Source: Nocardioidaceae bacterium
GTDB taxonomy: Bacteria; Actinomycetota; Actinomycetes; Propionibacteriales; Nocardioidaceae
Length of the DNA stretch: 39,191 bases
Assembly: GCA_013696745.1 (NCBI GenBank)
Contig: JACCXZ010000201.1
Span: 1-39,191 of the forward strand
Direction: 5' to 3'
Positions within the stretch are counted from its first letter, which is position 1. The number at the start of each line of letters is the position of its first letter. Positions 16,639 through 25,343 of this stretch are shown here, piece by piece. A program made the position numbers and the translations under genes. Under the pieces are notes generated by a model. The model did no database searches and was not told the DNA's origin. It saw nothing but the letters and a program-made list of their open reading frames with translations.

Positions 16639-18735
16639 GTGAGCACCGACCCGCCGCCCACACCGGTCAGGCCGCGGTCCGTGCCCCCGGTAGCTGCCCG
16701 ACGTCCCGTCGTGCACGAGCTGCACGGCGTCCGCCGGACCGACGACTATGCGTGGATGCGGGAGGTCGACGCGCCAGAGACCCAGACGTACCTCGCCGAG
16801 GAGCGAGCGTTCTACGACGCATGCACGAGCCACCTGCATCCCTGGGTCCGGATGCTCACGCAGGAGATGTCCTCTCGGGTACCGCCCACTGACCACGGAG
16901 TCAGTTGGCGATTCTCCTCGTGTGTCTACTACCCGCGCACACCTGCCGGAGAAGATTTCCCTCAGGTGGTCCGTCGACCCGTGGACGGCGACGAGACAAC
17001 CGAACAGGTCGTGCTCGACACGTCGTCGCTGCGCGGTGACTCCACGCACGTCGACCTGGGCCTGCAGATGGTCAGTCCAGACGAACGGGTGCTGGCGTAC
17101 TCGGTCGACACAGTCGGGGACGAGGTGTTCGAGCTGCGGTTCCGCGACCTCGACACCGGACGCGACCTTCCCGAGTCGGTGGCCCGCACCTACTACGGCG
17201 GGGCCTGGAGCGCGGACTCCCGCAGTTTCTTCTACACCGTCCACGACGCTGCCTACCGGCCCTATCAGCTCTGGCGGCACGACCTCAGCACCGCGGTCGC
17301 CGACGACGAACTGGTGCTCGCCGAGCCCGACGAGCGGTTCGAGCTGATGGTGCGCCGCAGCCGCTCCGGTGCCGTCGTCATCGCCTGGATGGAGAGCCGA
17401 GACACCAGCGAGGTGTGGCTGCTCGATGCCCACGACCCGACGGCCCCCCCGCGCTGCGTGGAACCACGTTGGCCCGGTCTCTCCTACCACGTCGAGCATG
17501 CTCGGATCGGGGGCGAGGACGTCGCTCTCGTGGTGACCGACGATCTCTGCGCAGAGTTCCGACTGGTCCGCGCACCCCTTGCGACACCCGGACGTGAGCA
17601 CTGGACCGAGATGGTGCCGGCGCGGACAGGGCACCGGTTGGAACGGGTGGACGCCTTCGCGGAACACCTGGTGCTGAGCCAACGCGGGAACGGCTCGCCC
17701 TGGTTGCGGGTGTTGCCGCTGGCAGCCGGGCAGCCCTATGACCTCAGGAGCACCCCCGCGGCCGGGACCATCAGGCTGGCACGCAACGAGGTGTTCGACA
17801 CCGGCGCCGTGACGGTCGTCGAGCAGTCCTACACCTGTCCGCCGGTGTGGAGCGACGTGCAACTCGCAACCGGTGTGCGCTCGCAACGGCACCGCCGGCA
17901 GGTGCCTGGCTACTCCGAAGACGACTACCTGAGCGAGCGCCGGGAGGTTCTCGCGCGCGACGGCGTGCTCGTCCCGGTGACCGTCGTGCGCCGACGCGAT
18001 GTGGCACTCGACGGGCGCCCACCGGCGTTGCTGTACGCCTACGGTGCCCACGAGAGCTGCTTCGAGCCCAACTTCGACGTGAGTCTGCTGAGCCTGCTGG
18101 ACCGCCGTGTGGTCTTCGTGCATGCCCACGTCCGTGGAGGGGGCGAGAACGGTCGCCGGTGGTGGCTCGACGGCCGCCTGGCCGCCAAGCAGCACACCTT
18201 CTCCGACCTGATCGACGTCGCTGACCACCTCGCCGACGGTCTCGTCGACGGCACCCGCATCGCCACCCGTGGATCGTCCGCAGGCGGACTGCTGCAGGCG
18301 GCGGTGTTCTCCCAACGCCCGGACCGCTGGCGGGCGGTGGTGGCGGAGGTGCCCTTCGTCGACGTGGTCACCACCATGTTGGACCAGACCGTGCCGCTCA
18401 CGGTCAACGAGTGGGACGAGTGGGGCGACCCGCGACGGCCCGAGGACTTCGCCTGGATGTTGGCGTACTCCCCTTTCGACAACCCTCCCGCCGGACCGCG
18501 GCCGGACCTGCTCGTCACCGGCGCCGTGCACGACGCGCGGGTGATGGTCTGGGAGCCGGCCAAGTGGGTCGCCCGGCTCCGCGCCACGGATCCGCACTGG
18601 TCACCGCACGCGCAGTTCCGCTGTGAGTTGGGCGAGTGGGCGCATTTCGGGCCTACCGGACGTTACGCAGCGCTGGCGTACGAGGCGGAGATCTATGCCT
18701 GGGTCCTCGAGCGGTTGGATGCGCTCGAGCCGTAA
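16639..18735 (+). CDS. ptrB: S9A prolyl oligopeptidase family serine peptidase, oligopeptidase B-like
   Basis: A 698-residue cytoplasmic oligopeptidase. The N-terminal RTDDYAWMRE (33-42) is the typical start of oligopeptidase B, residues ~70-400 form the beta-propeller that limits access to short peptides, and the alpha/beta-hydrolase domain follows. Catalytic triad: S547 in GSSAGGLLQ, D632 in HDARVMVWEP, H669 in EWAHFGPTGRY. Two substitutions stand out: the usual YGSYG strand is YGAHE (468-472), and the segment around the catalytic His lacks the glycine-rich GHGG of most family members. It probably cleaves after basic residues in short peptides (family knowledge). GTG 16639 is chosen from the leaderless -10. 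Confidence 0.9.
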   Translation: MSTDPPPTPVRPRSVPPVAARRPVVHELHGVRRTDDYAWMREVDAPETQTYLAEERAFYDACTSHLHPWVRMLTQEMSSRVPPTDHGVSWRFSSCVYYPRTPAGEDFPQVVRRPVDGDETTEQVVLDTSSLRGDSTHVDLGLQMVSPDERVLAYSVDTVGDEVFELRFRDLDTGRDLPESVARTYYGGAWSADSRSFFYTVHDAAYRPYQLWRHDLSTAVADDELVLAEPDERFELMVRRSRSGAVVIAWMESRDTSEVWLLDAHDPTAPPRCVEPRWPGLSYHVEHARIGGEDVALVVTDDLCAEFRLVRAPLATPGREHWTEMVPARTGHRLERVDAFAEHLVLSQRGNGSPWLRVLPLAAGQPYDLRSTPAAGTIRLARNEVFDTGAVTVVEQSYTCPPVWSDVQLATGVRSQRHRRQVPGYSEDDYLSERREVLARDGVLVPVTVVRRRDVALDGRPPALLYAYGAHESCFEPNFDVSLLSLLDRRVVFVHAHVRGGGENGRRWWLDGRLAAKQHTFSDLIDVADHLADGLVDGTRIATRGSSAGGLLQAAVFSQRPDRWRAVVAEVPFVDVVTTMLDQTVPLTVNEWDEWGDPRRPEDFAWMLAYSPFDNPPAGPRPDLLVTGAVHDARVMVWEPAKWVARLRATDPHWSPHAQFRCELGEWAHFGPTGRYAALAYEAEIYAWVLERLDALEP

Positions 18736-18824
18736 CGAGAGCCGTCCCTGTGGACAACCGGATCCGGGCCGATTCGGCACCTACGGTGCGCGCGACATCA
18801 CCCGCCCACCGGATCGGACTACCC

Positions 18825-19451
18825 ATGCGCGCACCCCGCCCACCCGTACGCCTCGCTGCCGCCCTGGCCTCGGCTGCCTTACTCGCCGGTGGTGGCGCAG
18901 CCACGGCCGGCCAGGTCGCCGATGCGGCACCGGACGCCGGGCTCGTGATCAGCACCACGACGATGACCGATCCGCGGGACACCCCGGGACCGCTCGACAT
19001 CGTCGCGGTCACGCACGCGGTCCGTGATCGAGGCACCACCGCCACGCTGCGCTACACGGTCACGATGGACCGGGCGTTCGACTCCTCCGACCTGCACCGC
19101 AGGCACCGGCATGTGGTCGCCGAGCTCGACACGGACGGCCGGCCGGGCGCGGAGCGCAACATCACCATCTACCACCGCGACGGAGCGCTGCGGGCCGACC
19201 TCATCTCCAACGCGACCCGTGAAGTGGTGGCGGTGCTGCACGTGCGCCACCTCGATGGCCGCCGGCTGCGGGTCCGGGGCAGTCGGCAGCAGATCGGCGT
19301 CCGCAAGATCTTCTGGCACTCCCGCTACCACCGGCTGGGCTTCAAGCCCTGTGGCTGGACCGACGGCTATCCGGTGACCTGCCAGGACGTCGTCCCCGAC
19401 CGTGGGTGGCTGCACCTGCCCCGCGGAGCCTGGCCACGCAACCCGGACTGA
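18825..19451 (+). CDS. Secreted protein of unknown function
   Basis: A 208-residue protein with a clear Sec signal peptide: MRAPRPPVRL, a hydrophobic core LAAALASAALLAGGG and likely cleavage near ATAGQVADAA at about residue 30. The mature part starts with VISTTTMTDPRDTPGPLDI and continues with alternating strands (ATLRYTVTMDRAF, HVVAELDTDG), suggesting a beta-sandwich. Two cysteines near the C-terminus (FKPCGWTDGYPVTCQDV) are spaced to form a disulfide. I do not recognise a family with certainty. ATG 18825 is chosen because it starts the signal peptide; the frame is open back to 18636 into the preceding gene. Its stop is 4 bp from the convergent glycosylase gene. Confidence 0.65.
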   Translation: MRAPRPPVRLAAALASAALLAGGGAATAGQVADAAPDAGLVISTTTMTDPRDTPGPLDIVAVTHAVRDRGTTATLRYTVTMDRAFDSSDLHRRHRHVVAELDTDGRPGAERNITIYHRDGALRADLISNATREVVAVLHVRHLDGRRLRVRGSRQQIGVRKIFWHSRYHRLGFKPCGWTDGYPVTCQDVVPDRGWLHLPRGAWPRNPD

Positions 19452-19455
19452 TGGG

Positions 19456-20388
19456 CTACCGCGACCCCGGGAGGTGGCGTCTCGACGCCATCCGGGGACC
19501 GTGGCGCTCCTGGCGGATCCGTCCCAGCTCGACCATGCGCTGCACGCGGTAGCGGTGCGGCCGGTAGGGAGCAAGCAGCTCGGCCATCTGCGCATCGTCA
19601 ACCGGCTCGCCGGTGAGAGCCACTCCGACGCTGGACGCGACGTGGTAGTCACCGAAGCTCACCGCATCGGCGTCACCGTGCGCTCGCTGGCGCACCTCCG
19701 CTGACGTCCACACCCCGACGCCCGGCAGGGAGCGCAGTGCGGCATCGGCCGCCGCCACCGGCAGGTCCAGGGTGCGCTGCAGCGCCTCGGCCCGGATCGC
19801 TGCCCGCATGACGACCCGGGAGCGAGCACCATCGATGCTCATCCCCAGCCACTGCCAGCTCGGGATGCGCCGTAGCACCGACGGCGCCGGCAGCACCTTC
19901 AGCCCCCACGAGCCGGCCGGACCAGGGGCGGGTTCGCCGTGCAAATGCACCAGCGCCCGCCAGCCTGCGAACGCCTCCTGGCCGGTGACCTTCTGCTCGA
20001 TGGCTGCGGCCACGAGTGCCTCGAGCACCAACCCGGTGCGCGGGACCCGCCAGTCGGGGTGCCGACGACAGAGCGCAGCAATGCTCGCGTGCGGAGGCAG
20101 GAACCCGCTCGGGTCGTCGAGCCCGCCCAGCGACGAGGGCAGCCAGCTCAGTGCCCAGTCGGCACCTGGCCCCCAGGCCCGGGCGTGCACCTCACCGAGC
20201 GTGGCGTCCACCCGGACCGCGACGGTGGCCGCCCCCTGCGGGGTCCGCTGGCCGCGCCACAGCAGGCCGGCACGCACCGCGTGGGTCGGGTCGCCGCTGC
20301 CGCGCCGCGTGGGGCCGAGAATGGTCCGTAACGGAACCGGGCGGCCGGGCCGCCAGACCGTGGCAACCTCGAGCGCGTCGTCTGCCAC
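19456..20388 (-). CDS. DNA-3-methyladenine glycosylase family protein (HhH-GPD, AlkA-like)
   Basis: A 310-residue base-excision repair glycosylase. The helix-hairpin-helix is LRSLPGVGVWTSAEV at 218-232 and the catalytic aspartate is D247 in VSFGDYHV, the arrangement of AlkA-type HhH-GPD enzymes that remove alkylated purines. The domain opens with VLEALVAAAIEQKVTGQEA (121-139), the helix that carries the conserved EQ. No iron-sulfur cysteines are present, which argues against the EndoIII/MutY branch. The ATG at 20388 is 10 bp downstream of the thiolase stop, so it may be cotranscribed with that gene. The first 75 residues are diverged and may form an AlkA-like N-terminal domain. Confidence 0.85.
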   Translation of the reverse strand: MADDALEVATVWRPGRPVPLRTILGPTRRGSGDPTHAVRAGLLWRGQRTPQGAATVAVRVDATLGEVHARAWGPGADWALSWLPSSLGGLDDPSGFLPPHASIAALCRRHPDWRVPRTGLVLEALVAAAIEQKVTGQEAFAGWRALVHLHGEPAPGPAGSWGLKVLPAPSVLRRIPSWQWLGMSIDGARSRVVMRAAIRAEALQRTLDLPVAAADAALRSLPGVGVWTSAEVRQRAHGDADAVSFGDYHVASSVGVALTGEPVDDAQMAELLAPYRPHRYRVQRMVELGRIRQERHGPRMASRRHLPGSR

Positions 20389-20398
20389 CGTACGACCC

Positions 20399-21721
20399 TC
20401 ACCGCTCCAGGATCGCCGTCACACCCTGCCCGCCCGCCGCGCAGATCGAGATGACGCCGCGCCCGGAGCCCTTCTCCGCGAGCAGCTTGGCCAGGGTGGC
20501 GATGATCCGGCCACCCGTGGCGGCGAACGGGTGGCCGGTTGCCAACGACGACCCGGTCACGTTCAGCCTGGTCCGGTCGATCGGCCCCAAGGGCACCGTG
20601 AGCCCGAGACGTTCCTTGCAGAAGATCGGATCCTCCCAGGCCTTGAGCGTGGCCAACACCTGCGACGCGAACGCCTCGTGGATCTCATAGAAGTCGAAGT
20701 CACCCAGCCCGAGCCCTGCACGCTGCAGCATCCGAGGCATCGCGTACGCCGGGGCCATCAGCAGGCCCTCGGTGCCGTGCACATAGTCCACCGCCGCGGT
20801 CTGGTACGCCGTGAGGAACGCCAGCGGTTCCCAGCCACGCTGCATGGCGTGCTCCTCCGAGCACAGCAGCACGGCCGAGGCGCCGTCGGTCAGCGGGGTC
20901 GAGTTCGCCGCAGTCATGGTCGCGGTCTCGCCGGTGCCGAACACCGGCGGAAGCGTCGACAGCTTCGCCATCGAGGTGTCGGCACGCAAGTTCTGATCGC
21001 GCTCGACCCCGAGGTACGCAGTGATCAGGTCGTCGAAGAAGTGCCGATCGTACGCAGCGGCGAGACGGTGGTGTGAGGCGACAGCGAGCTCGTCCTGCTC
21101 CTGTCGGCCGACCTCCCACTCCAGGGCGGTGAGCGCGGCCGACTCCCCCATCGACAGCCCGGTGCGCGGCTCGGAGCTCACTGGGACGGACGGCACGATG
21201 TGGCTGGGCCGGAGTCTGGTCAGGACCGACAGCCTGTGCTGCAGGGTCGTGGCCCGGTTCGCGGCGAGCAGGACGCTGCGCAGGCCCTCGTTGACCGCGA
21301 TCGGCACGTCGGAGGTGGTGTCGGCGCCACCGGCGATGCCGACCTCGATCTGACCGAGGGCGATCTTGCCGGCCACCTGGATGGCCGCCTGGACGCCGGT
21401 GGCGCACGCCTGCTGGACGTCGTACGCGGGCGTGGTGGCGGCGAGCCGGGACCCGAGCACGCACTCACGGGTGAGGTTGAAGTCGCGGCTGTGCTTGAGC
21501 ACTGCGCCGGCTGCGACCTCGCCCACCTCCGCGGCGTCGAGACCGAAGCGCTCGACCAGCCCGTCGATCGTCGCGGTGAGCATGTCCTGGTTGGACGCGC
21601 GTGCGTACACCGAGTCGGAGCGCACGAACGGGATGCGATTGCCCCCGACGACCGCCACCCGGCGCAGGAACCCCCCTCCCGGCCTCGGGGCGGTGGACGA
21701 GCTCGCGGCCTGGGCTGCCAT
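20399..21721 (-). CDS. fadA2: Acetyl-CoA acetyltransferase / thiolase (FadA2/FadI-like)
   Basis: A 440-residue thiolase catalysing thiolytic cleavage or condensation of acyl-CoA. Nucleophile C106 lies in DVQQACATGVQAA; the other catalytic groups are YEIHEAFASQ (His), NVTGSSLATGHPFAATG (His) and SICAAGGQG (Cys). The N-terminus RVAVVGGNRIPFVRSDSVYA matches the mycobacterial FadA2/FadI type. ATG 21721 is set by AAGGAG 6 nt upstream; the frame stays open to 21781 without support. A candidate -10 TACGTT (complement of 21780-21785) lies upstream. It is divergent from a FabG4-like reductase, as in Mycobacterium tuberculosis where fadA2, fabG4 and htdX are neighbours, implying a shared role in fatty acyl metabolism. 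Confidence 0.93.
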   Translation of the reverse strand: MAAQAASSSTAPRPGGGFLRRVAVVGGNRIPFVRSDSVYARASNQDMLTATIDGLVERFGLDAAEVGEVAAGAVLKHSRDFNLTRECVLGSRLAATTPAYDVQQACATGVQAAIQVAGKIALGQIEVGIAGGADTTSDVPIAVNEGLRSVLLAANRATTLQHRLSVLTRLRPSHIVPSVPVSSEPRTGLSMGESAALTALEWEVGRQEQDELAVASHHRLAAAYDRHFFDDLITAYLGVERDQNLRADTSMAKLSTLPPVFGTGETATMTAANSTPLTDGASAVLLCSEEHAMQRGWEPLAFLTAYQTAAVDYVHGTEGLLMAPAYAMPRMLQRAGLGLGDFDFYEIHEAFASQVLATLKAWEDPIFCKERLGLTVPLGPIDRTRLNVTGSSLATGHPFAATGGRIIATLAKLLAEKGSGRGVISICAAGGQGVTAILER

Positions 21722-21806
21722 GGTGACTCCTTGCGCGATCGCGGATCGGGTTCGAGTGCGCAGGGCACGCGGTCCGACCAACGTAGCCAGAGAGGGGAAC
21801 CGCCGG

Positions 21807-23153
21807 ATGAGCGACCGCTACCAGTTCCTCGCCCACACCCCCGTCGGACAGTTCGTCGTCAAGAGCCTGGGGCTCCCGGATCCGCCGACGCTGCGGCGGC
21901 ACGGCCCTGGTGAGCCGCTGGTGGACGGCAGCGTGCTGCTCGGTGCGACAACCGACGGCCGACTGCTCGGTCCGGTGCAGGCCCAGCTCGACGCCGCCGG
22001 CGTCACGGTGGCGACCGAGACCGCCGAGGGCGAGCACCATTGCGGCCTGGTCTTCGATGCGACGGGTATCGCCGGGGTCGCCGACCTGGTCGCGCTGCGC
22101 GACTTCTTCGCTCCGCGGCTGCGCCCGCTGCAGTCGCACGGCCGTGTCGTCGTGCTGGGCACCCCTCCCAGCGCGGCTGGTGACGCGTCAGCCGCCATCG
22201 CCCAGCGCGCCCTCGAGGGCTTCACCCGCTCGCTGGCCAAGGAGGTCGGACGGGGCTCGACCGTCCAGCTCGTGTACGTCGAGCCGGGCTTCGAGGACGC
22301 GCTCACCTCGACCCTGCTGTTTCTGCTCTCGGCCAAGTCCGCGTACGTGAGCGGGCAGGTCATCCGGGTGGGCGCCACCGGGTCACCGGGGGCCCCTCCG
22401 GTCGTCGACGCCACCACGCCCCTGAGCGGCAAGGTCGCCCTGGTCACCGGCGCCTCGCGCGGGATCGGCGCCGCGATCGCGCGCGTCCTGACGCGTGACG
22501 GGGCCACCGTGGTCGGCCTCGACGTCGCCCAGGCGGCCGACGAGCTGCTCGGGTCGACTCGCGGGCTCGGGGGCTCGGCCGTCGTGCTCGACATCACTAC
22601 CGCCGACGCACCCCAGCGCATAGCCGCCAAGCTGGCGGAGCGCCACGGCGGCGTCGACATCGTCGTCCACAACGCCGGGATCACGCGTGACAAGAAGCTT
22701 GCGAACATGTCGGCGAACCACTGGACCTCGACGATCGATGTCAATCTGGGCGCTCCGCGGCGGATCACCGACGAGCTCCTCGCGCAGGATCTCATCCGCC
22801 CGAACGGCCGGATCATCGGTGTCGCCTCGATCGCCGGCATCGCGGGCAACCCGGGCCAGACCAACTACGCGACCTCCAAGGCCGGTGTGATCGGCATGGT
22901 CGATCGGCTCAGCTCGAGCCTCGCAGGCACCGACATCACGGTCAACGCGGTGGCCCCCGGCTTCATCGAGACCCAGCTGACGGCGGCGATTCCGCTGCTG
23001 CTCCGAGAGGCGGGGCGACGGATGAACTCGATGAGCCAGGGCGGCCTTCCGGTCGACGTCGCGGAGACCATCGCCTGGTTCGCCGATCCGCGCTCCAGCG
23101 CCGTCCGCGGCAACGTAGTCCGGGTCTGCGGCCAGAGCCTGCTGGGGGCGTGA
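21807..23153 (+). CDS. fabG4: Two-domain 3-oxoacyl-ACP/CoA reductase (FabG4-like)
   Basis: A 448-residue short-chain dehydrogenase with an extra N-terminal domain, the high-molecular-weight FabG type. Residues 1-200 are a degenerate flavodoxin-like Rossmann domain with no clear nucleotide loop. Residues 206-448 are the active domain: TGASRGIG at 214-221 binds the nucleotide, NAG at 289-291, and S341, Y354, K358 (NYATSK) form the catalytic site. The mycobacterial counterpart prefers NADH and reduces 3-ketoacyl-CoA; preference here is inference. A GGGGA site lies 9-13 nt before ATG 21807. It is 3 bp upstream of the MaoC dehydratase gene, so the two are an operon carrying successive steps (reduction, then dehydration/hydration). 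Confidence 0.93.
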   Translation: MSDRYQFLAHTPVGQFVVKSLGLPDPPTLRRHGPGEPLVDGSVLLGATTDGRLLGPVQAQLDAAGVTVATETAEGEHHCGLVFDATGIAGVADLVALRDFFAPRLRPLQSHGRVVVLGTPPSAAGDASAAIAQRALEGFTRSLAKEVGRGSTVQLVYVEPGFEDALTSTLLFLLSAKSAYVSGQVIRVGATGSPGAPPVVDATTPLSGKVALVTGASRGIGAAIARVLTRDGATVVGLDVAQAADELLGSTRGLGGSAVVLDITTADAPQRIAAKLAERHGGVDIVVHNAGITRDKKLANMSANHWTSTIDVNLGAPRRITDELLAQDLIRPNGRIIGVASIAGIAGNPGQTNYATSKAGVIGMVDRLSSSLAGTDITVNAVAPGFIETQLTAAIPLLLREAGRRMNSMSQGGLPVDVAETIAWFADPRSSAVRGNVVRVCGQSLLGA

Positions 23154-23156
23154 GGC

Positions 23157-24062
23157 ATGGGACGCACGCGTACCTACGACCGGGCGCCGTCCAGCCTGCC
23201 GCTCTACGTGAGAGCAGCGCTGCCCGCGATCCCGCTGCTCGGCTGGTTGCCCGGCGTCCGACACACCGGCACCGGTGCGCCGGACCTGACCCTGACGCGC
23301 GCCGGCGTACGGACAGACGTCGCCCACCTCGCGGACTACGCCGACGTCTGCGGCTTCGGTCTCACCGGTACCCTGCCCGCGACGTACCCGCACCTCGCGG
23401 TCTTCGGCCTGCACCTGGCACTGATGACCGACGCGGCGTTCCCGTTCGCGCCGATGGGGGTCGTGCACGTCGCCAACAGCATCACCCAGCACCGGCCGCT
23501 CACCGTGGCGGAGAGCCTCGACGTACGGGTGCACGCCGCCGATCTGCGAGCACACCCGCGCGGACGGCTGATCGACCTGATCAGCACCGGCACGGTCGAC
23601 GGGGAGACCGTGTGGGAGGAGGTCACGACCCTGCTGAGTCGCGGCCGCCGCGACGACGACATGGCGGACCCGCTGCCGCTGGGCGACGTCGAGCCGCCGA
23701 GCGGCAAGGTCCGGTGGCGGCTGCCGGATGACACCGGTCGCCGCTACGCAGCGGTGTCAGGCGACCACAACCCGATTCACCTGTACAGCCTCACGGCGAG
23801 AGCATTCGGCTTCCCTCGCCAGATCGCCCACGGCATGTGGACCATGGCCCGCTGCCTGGCCGCCCTGGAGGGGCGGCTTTGCGACGCGTTCACGATGCAG
23901 GTCACCTTCCGCAGACCAGTGCTGCTGCCGACGACCGTGCATTTCGGCGTCCGCGACGAGCCTGACCGCACCGTGTTCGGTGTCGCGGCGACGGACGACG
24001 GGTCACCGCATCTGGTGGGCCTGGTCAGCGCGGGCGGCCGAAGCTCACCCGGCGGGTCGTGA
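23157..24062 (+). CDS. htdX: MaoC-like (R)-hydratase/dehydratase (HtdX-like)
   Basis: A 301-residue double-hotdog protein. The hydratase-2 motif is YAAVSGDHNPIHLYSLTAR near 199-217, with D206 and H211 as the expected catalytic pair, followed by GFPRQIAHGMWTMA. The N-terminal hotdog (about 40-170) lacks the motif and serves as structural partner. It hydrates trans-2-enoyl-CoA or dehydrates 3-hydroxyacyl-CoA/ACP. The ATG is 3 bp after the fabG4 stop with translational coupling likely. Its final 38 bp overlap the 3' end of the convergent M23 peptidase gene; both reading frames look genuine there. Confidence 0.9.
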   Translation: MGRTRTYDRAPSSLPLYVRAALPAIPLLGWLPGVRHTGTGAPDLTLTRAGVRTDVAHLADYADVCGFGLTGTLPATYPHLAVFGLHLALMTDAAFPFAPMGVVHVANSITQHRPLTVAESLDVRVHAADLRAHPRGRLIDLISTGTVDGETVWEEVTTLLSRGRRDDDMADPLPLGDVEPPSGKVRWRLPDDTGRRYAAVSGDHNPIHLYSLTARAFGFPRQIAHGMWTMARCLAALEGRLCDAFTMQVTFRRPVLLPTTVHFGVRDEPDRTVFGVAATDDGSPHLVGLVSAGGRSSPGGS

Positions 24063-25215
24063 CCTTCCCGGTGTCGGTGCGCAGGGCGAACCTGCCCGTC
24101 GAGGGCGACCAGGTGCCGACGTCGGTACGCCCGTCGCCGTTCCAGTCCCCGGTCACCGGCAGCCGTCCCAGCCCCCCGTAGCGGAAGCGGGTGACCTCGC
24201 CGGTACGGGTGGAACGCAGGCGCCAGGTGCCGGTGCGCTGGTTGTAGGTGCCGACGTCGGTACGCCCGTCGCCGTTCCAGTCGCCGGTCACCGGTGCCAC
24301 CGAGGCAGAACCGAATGCGTACCGGGTCAGGCTGCCGTCCGTTGCCCGCAGCCGGAACGCACCGGTCCGCGGGCGGTAGACGCCGACGTCGGTACGCCCG
24401 TCTCCGTCCCAGTCGCCGGTGACCGGCAGGTCACGCACGCCGCCGTACCGGAACGTCTGCAACCGGCCGTCCGGACCCCGCAGGGTGAAGATTCGGGCCA
24501 GCCGGGACCAGGTGCCGACCTCGCTCTGCCCGTCGCCGTTCCAGTCGCCGGTGAGCGGCAGGTGGACGGAGGATCCGAGCCGGATCCGGCTGACGGTGCC
24601 GTCGGGCAGCCGACGCCGGAACGTGGGGGCGGCCGTTCGGCGGAAGACACCGACGTCGCTGACCCGGTCGCCGTTCCAGTCACCTACCACGGGCACGTCG
24701 CCGCAGTTGGTGGAGCGGATGGTGGTGCCGTAGGTCAGCTGCGTGCCGTCGAAGTACGCATGCTGGTTGACTCGTTCGAGGTTCTGCTCGTAGTGCAGGT
24801 GCGGTCCGGTGCTCCCTCCGGAGGTGCCCAGCAGCCCGATGACGTCACCCTGGTCCAGGCGTTGACCCTCGACGACGTACATCGCCTGCAGGTGGGCGTG
24901 CAACGTGGTCCAGCCCTCACCGTGGTCGAGGACCACGTGCTGGCCGTACGAGGAGTCACCCAGGTCACGCACCAGTGTCACCTGCCCGGGCGCCGAAGCC
25001 AGGACGGGCGCCCCGTCGTCGTCCTCCTTGTTGAAGTCAACGGAGTAGTAGCTCGGACTGTGACCCGACCGGGTGCTCGCCGACCAGTCCTCTGCACAGC
25101 CGAAGGGAGCGTCGAAGTCGGGTCGCTCGACGGCTGCGGCGTGCGGGCCGGGCAGGCACACGGCTGCCACGGCCACGCAGGCGGGCCAGGCCAGCCGTCG
25201 GGTCAGGAGGTTCAT
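24025..25215 (-). CDS. Secreted M23 peptidase with five aspartate-rich C-terminal repeats
   Basis: A 396-residue exported protein. A signal peptide (about 1-28, RRLAWPACVAVAAVCLPG) is followed by an M23/LytM domain with zinc ligands H52 and D60 (SGHSPSYYSVDF) and H141 (GPHLHYE), and H106/H108 (LHAHLQ) near the active site. M23 enzymes cut peptide bridges of peptidoglycan. From residue 172 on there are five repeats of 44-46 residues built on GDWNGDGRTDVG (at 178, 223, 267, 311, 357), resembling FG-GAP/VCBS-type calcium-binding blades. The set is too short for a closed propeller and may bind cell wall or calcium. The start ATG 25215 has only a weak GAG upstream. Confidence 0.88.
   Translation of the reverse strand: MNLLTRRLAWPACVAVAAVCLPGPHAAAVERPDFDAPFGCAEDWSASTRSGHSPSYYSVDFNKEDDDGAPVLASAPGQVTLVRDLGDSSYGQHVVLDHGEGWTTLHAHLQAMYVVEGQRLDQGDVIGLLGTSGGSTGPHLHYEQNLERVNQHAYFDGTQLTYGTTIRSTNCGDVPVVGDWNGDRVSDVGVFRRTAAPTFRRRLPDGTVSRIRLGSSVHLPLTGDWNGDGQSEVGTWSRLARIFTLRGPDGRLQTFRYGGVRDLPVTGDWDGDGRTDVGVYRPRTGAFRLRATDGSLTRYAFGSASVAPVTGDWNGDGRTDVGTYNQRTGTWRLRSTRTGEVTRFRYGGLGRLPVTGDWNGDGRTDVGTWSPSTGRFALRTDTGKVTTRRVSFGRPR
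24101..24700 (-). repeat. Tandem ~132-138 bp repeats inside the M23 peptidase gene
   Basis: Near-identical blocks such as GTCGGTACGCCCGTC (plus strand) recur at about 24120, 24255 and 24390, with two more diverged copies around 24525 and 24660. They encode the GDWNGDGRTDVG repeats. The three copies nearest the 3' end are most alike, as expected after recent duplication. Confidence 0.8.
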
Positions 25216-25330
25216 CCAGCTACTCGCAGATCAGGAGAAGTCAAGGGCAACACGCGCCACACGGGTAACTCACGGTAACTGTCTGCACACGATCCAGACA
25301 GCCCTGGAGCAGAAGTCTGACTGTTCGGAC

Positions 25331-25343
25331 TACGTTGTCGACC
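25331..25343 (+). promoter_or_regulatory. Candidate leaderless -10 of the epimerase pseudogene
   Basis: TACGTT at 25331-25336 lies 7 nt before ATG 25344. The promoter seems intact although the gene behind it is broken. Confidence 0.4.

Noticed and set aside
16591-18597. A 668-codon open frame antisense to the oligopeptidase gene
   Set aside because: High GC makes antisense frames long. It shows no recognisable domain, while the sense frame has a complete catalytic triad.
24101-24700. Regular repeats considered as a CRISPR array
   Set aside because: Repeats are ~132-138 bp, coding, in frame and encode a conserved protein motif, with no spacer pattern.
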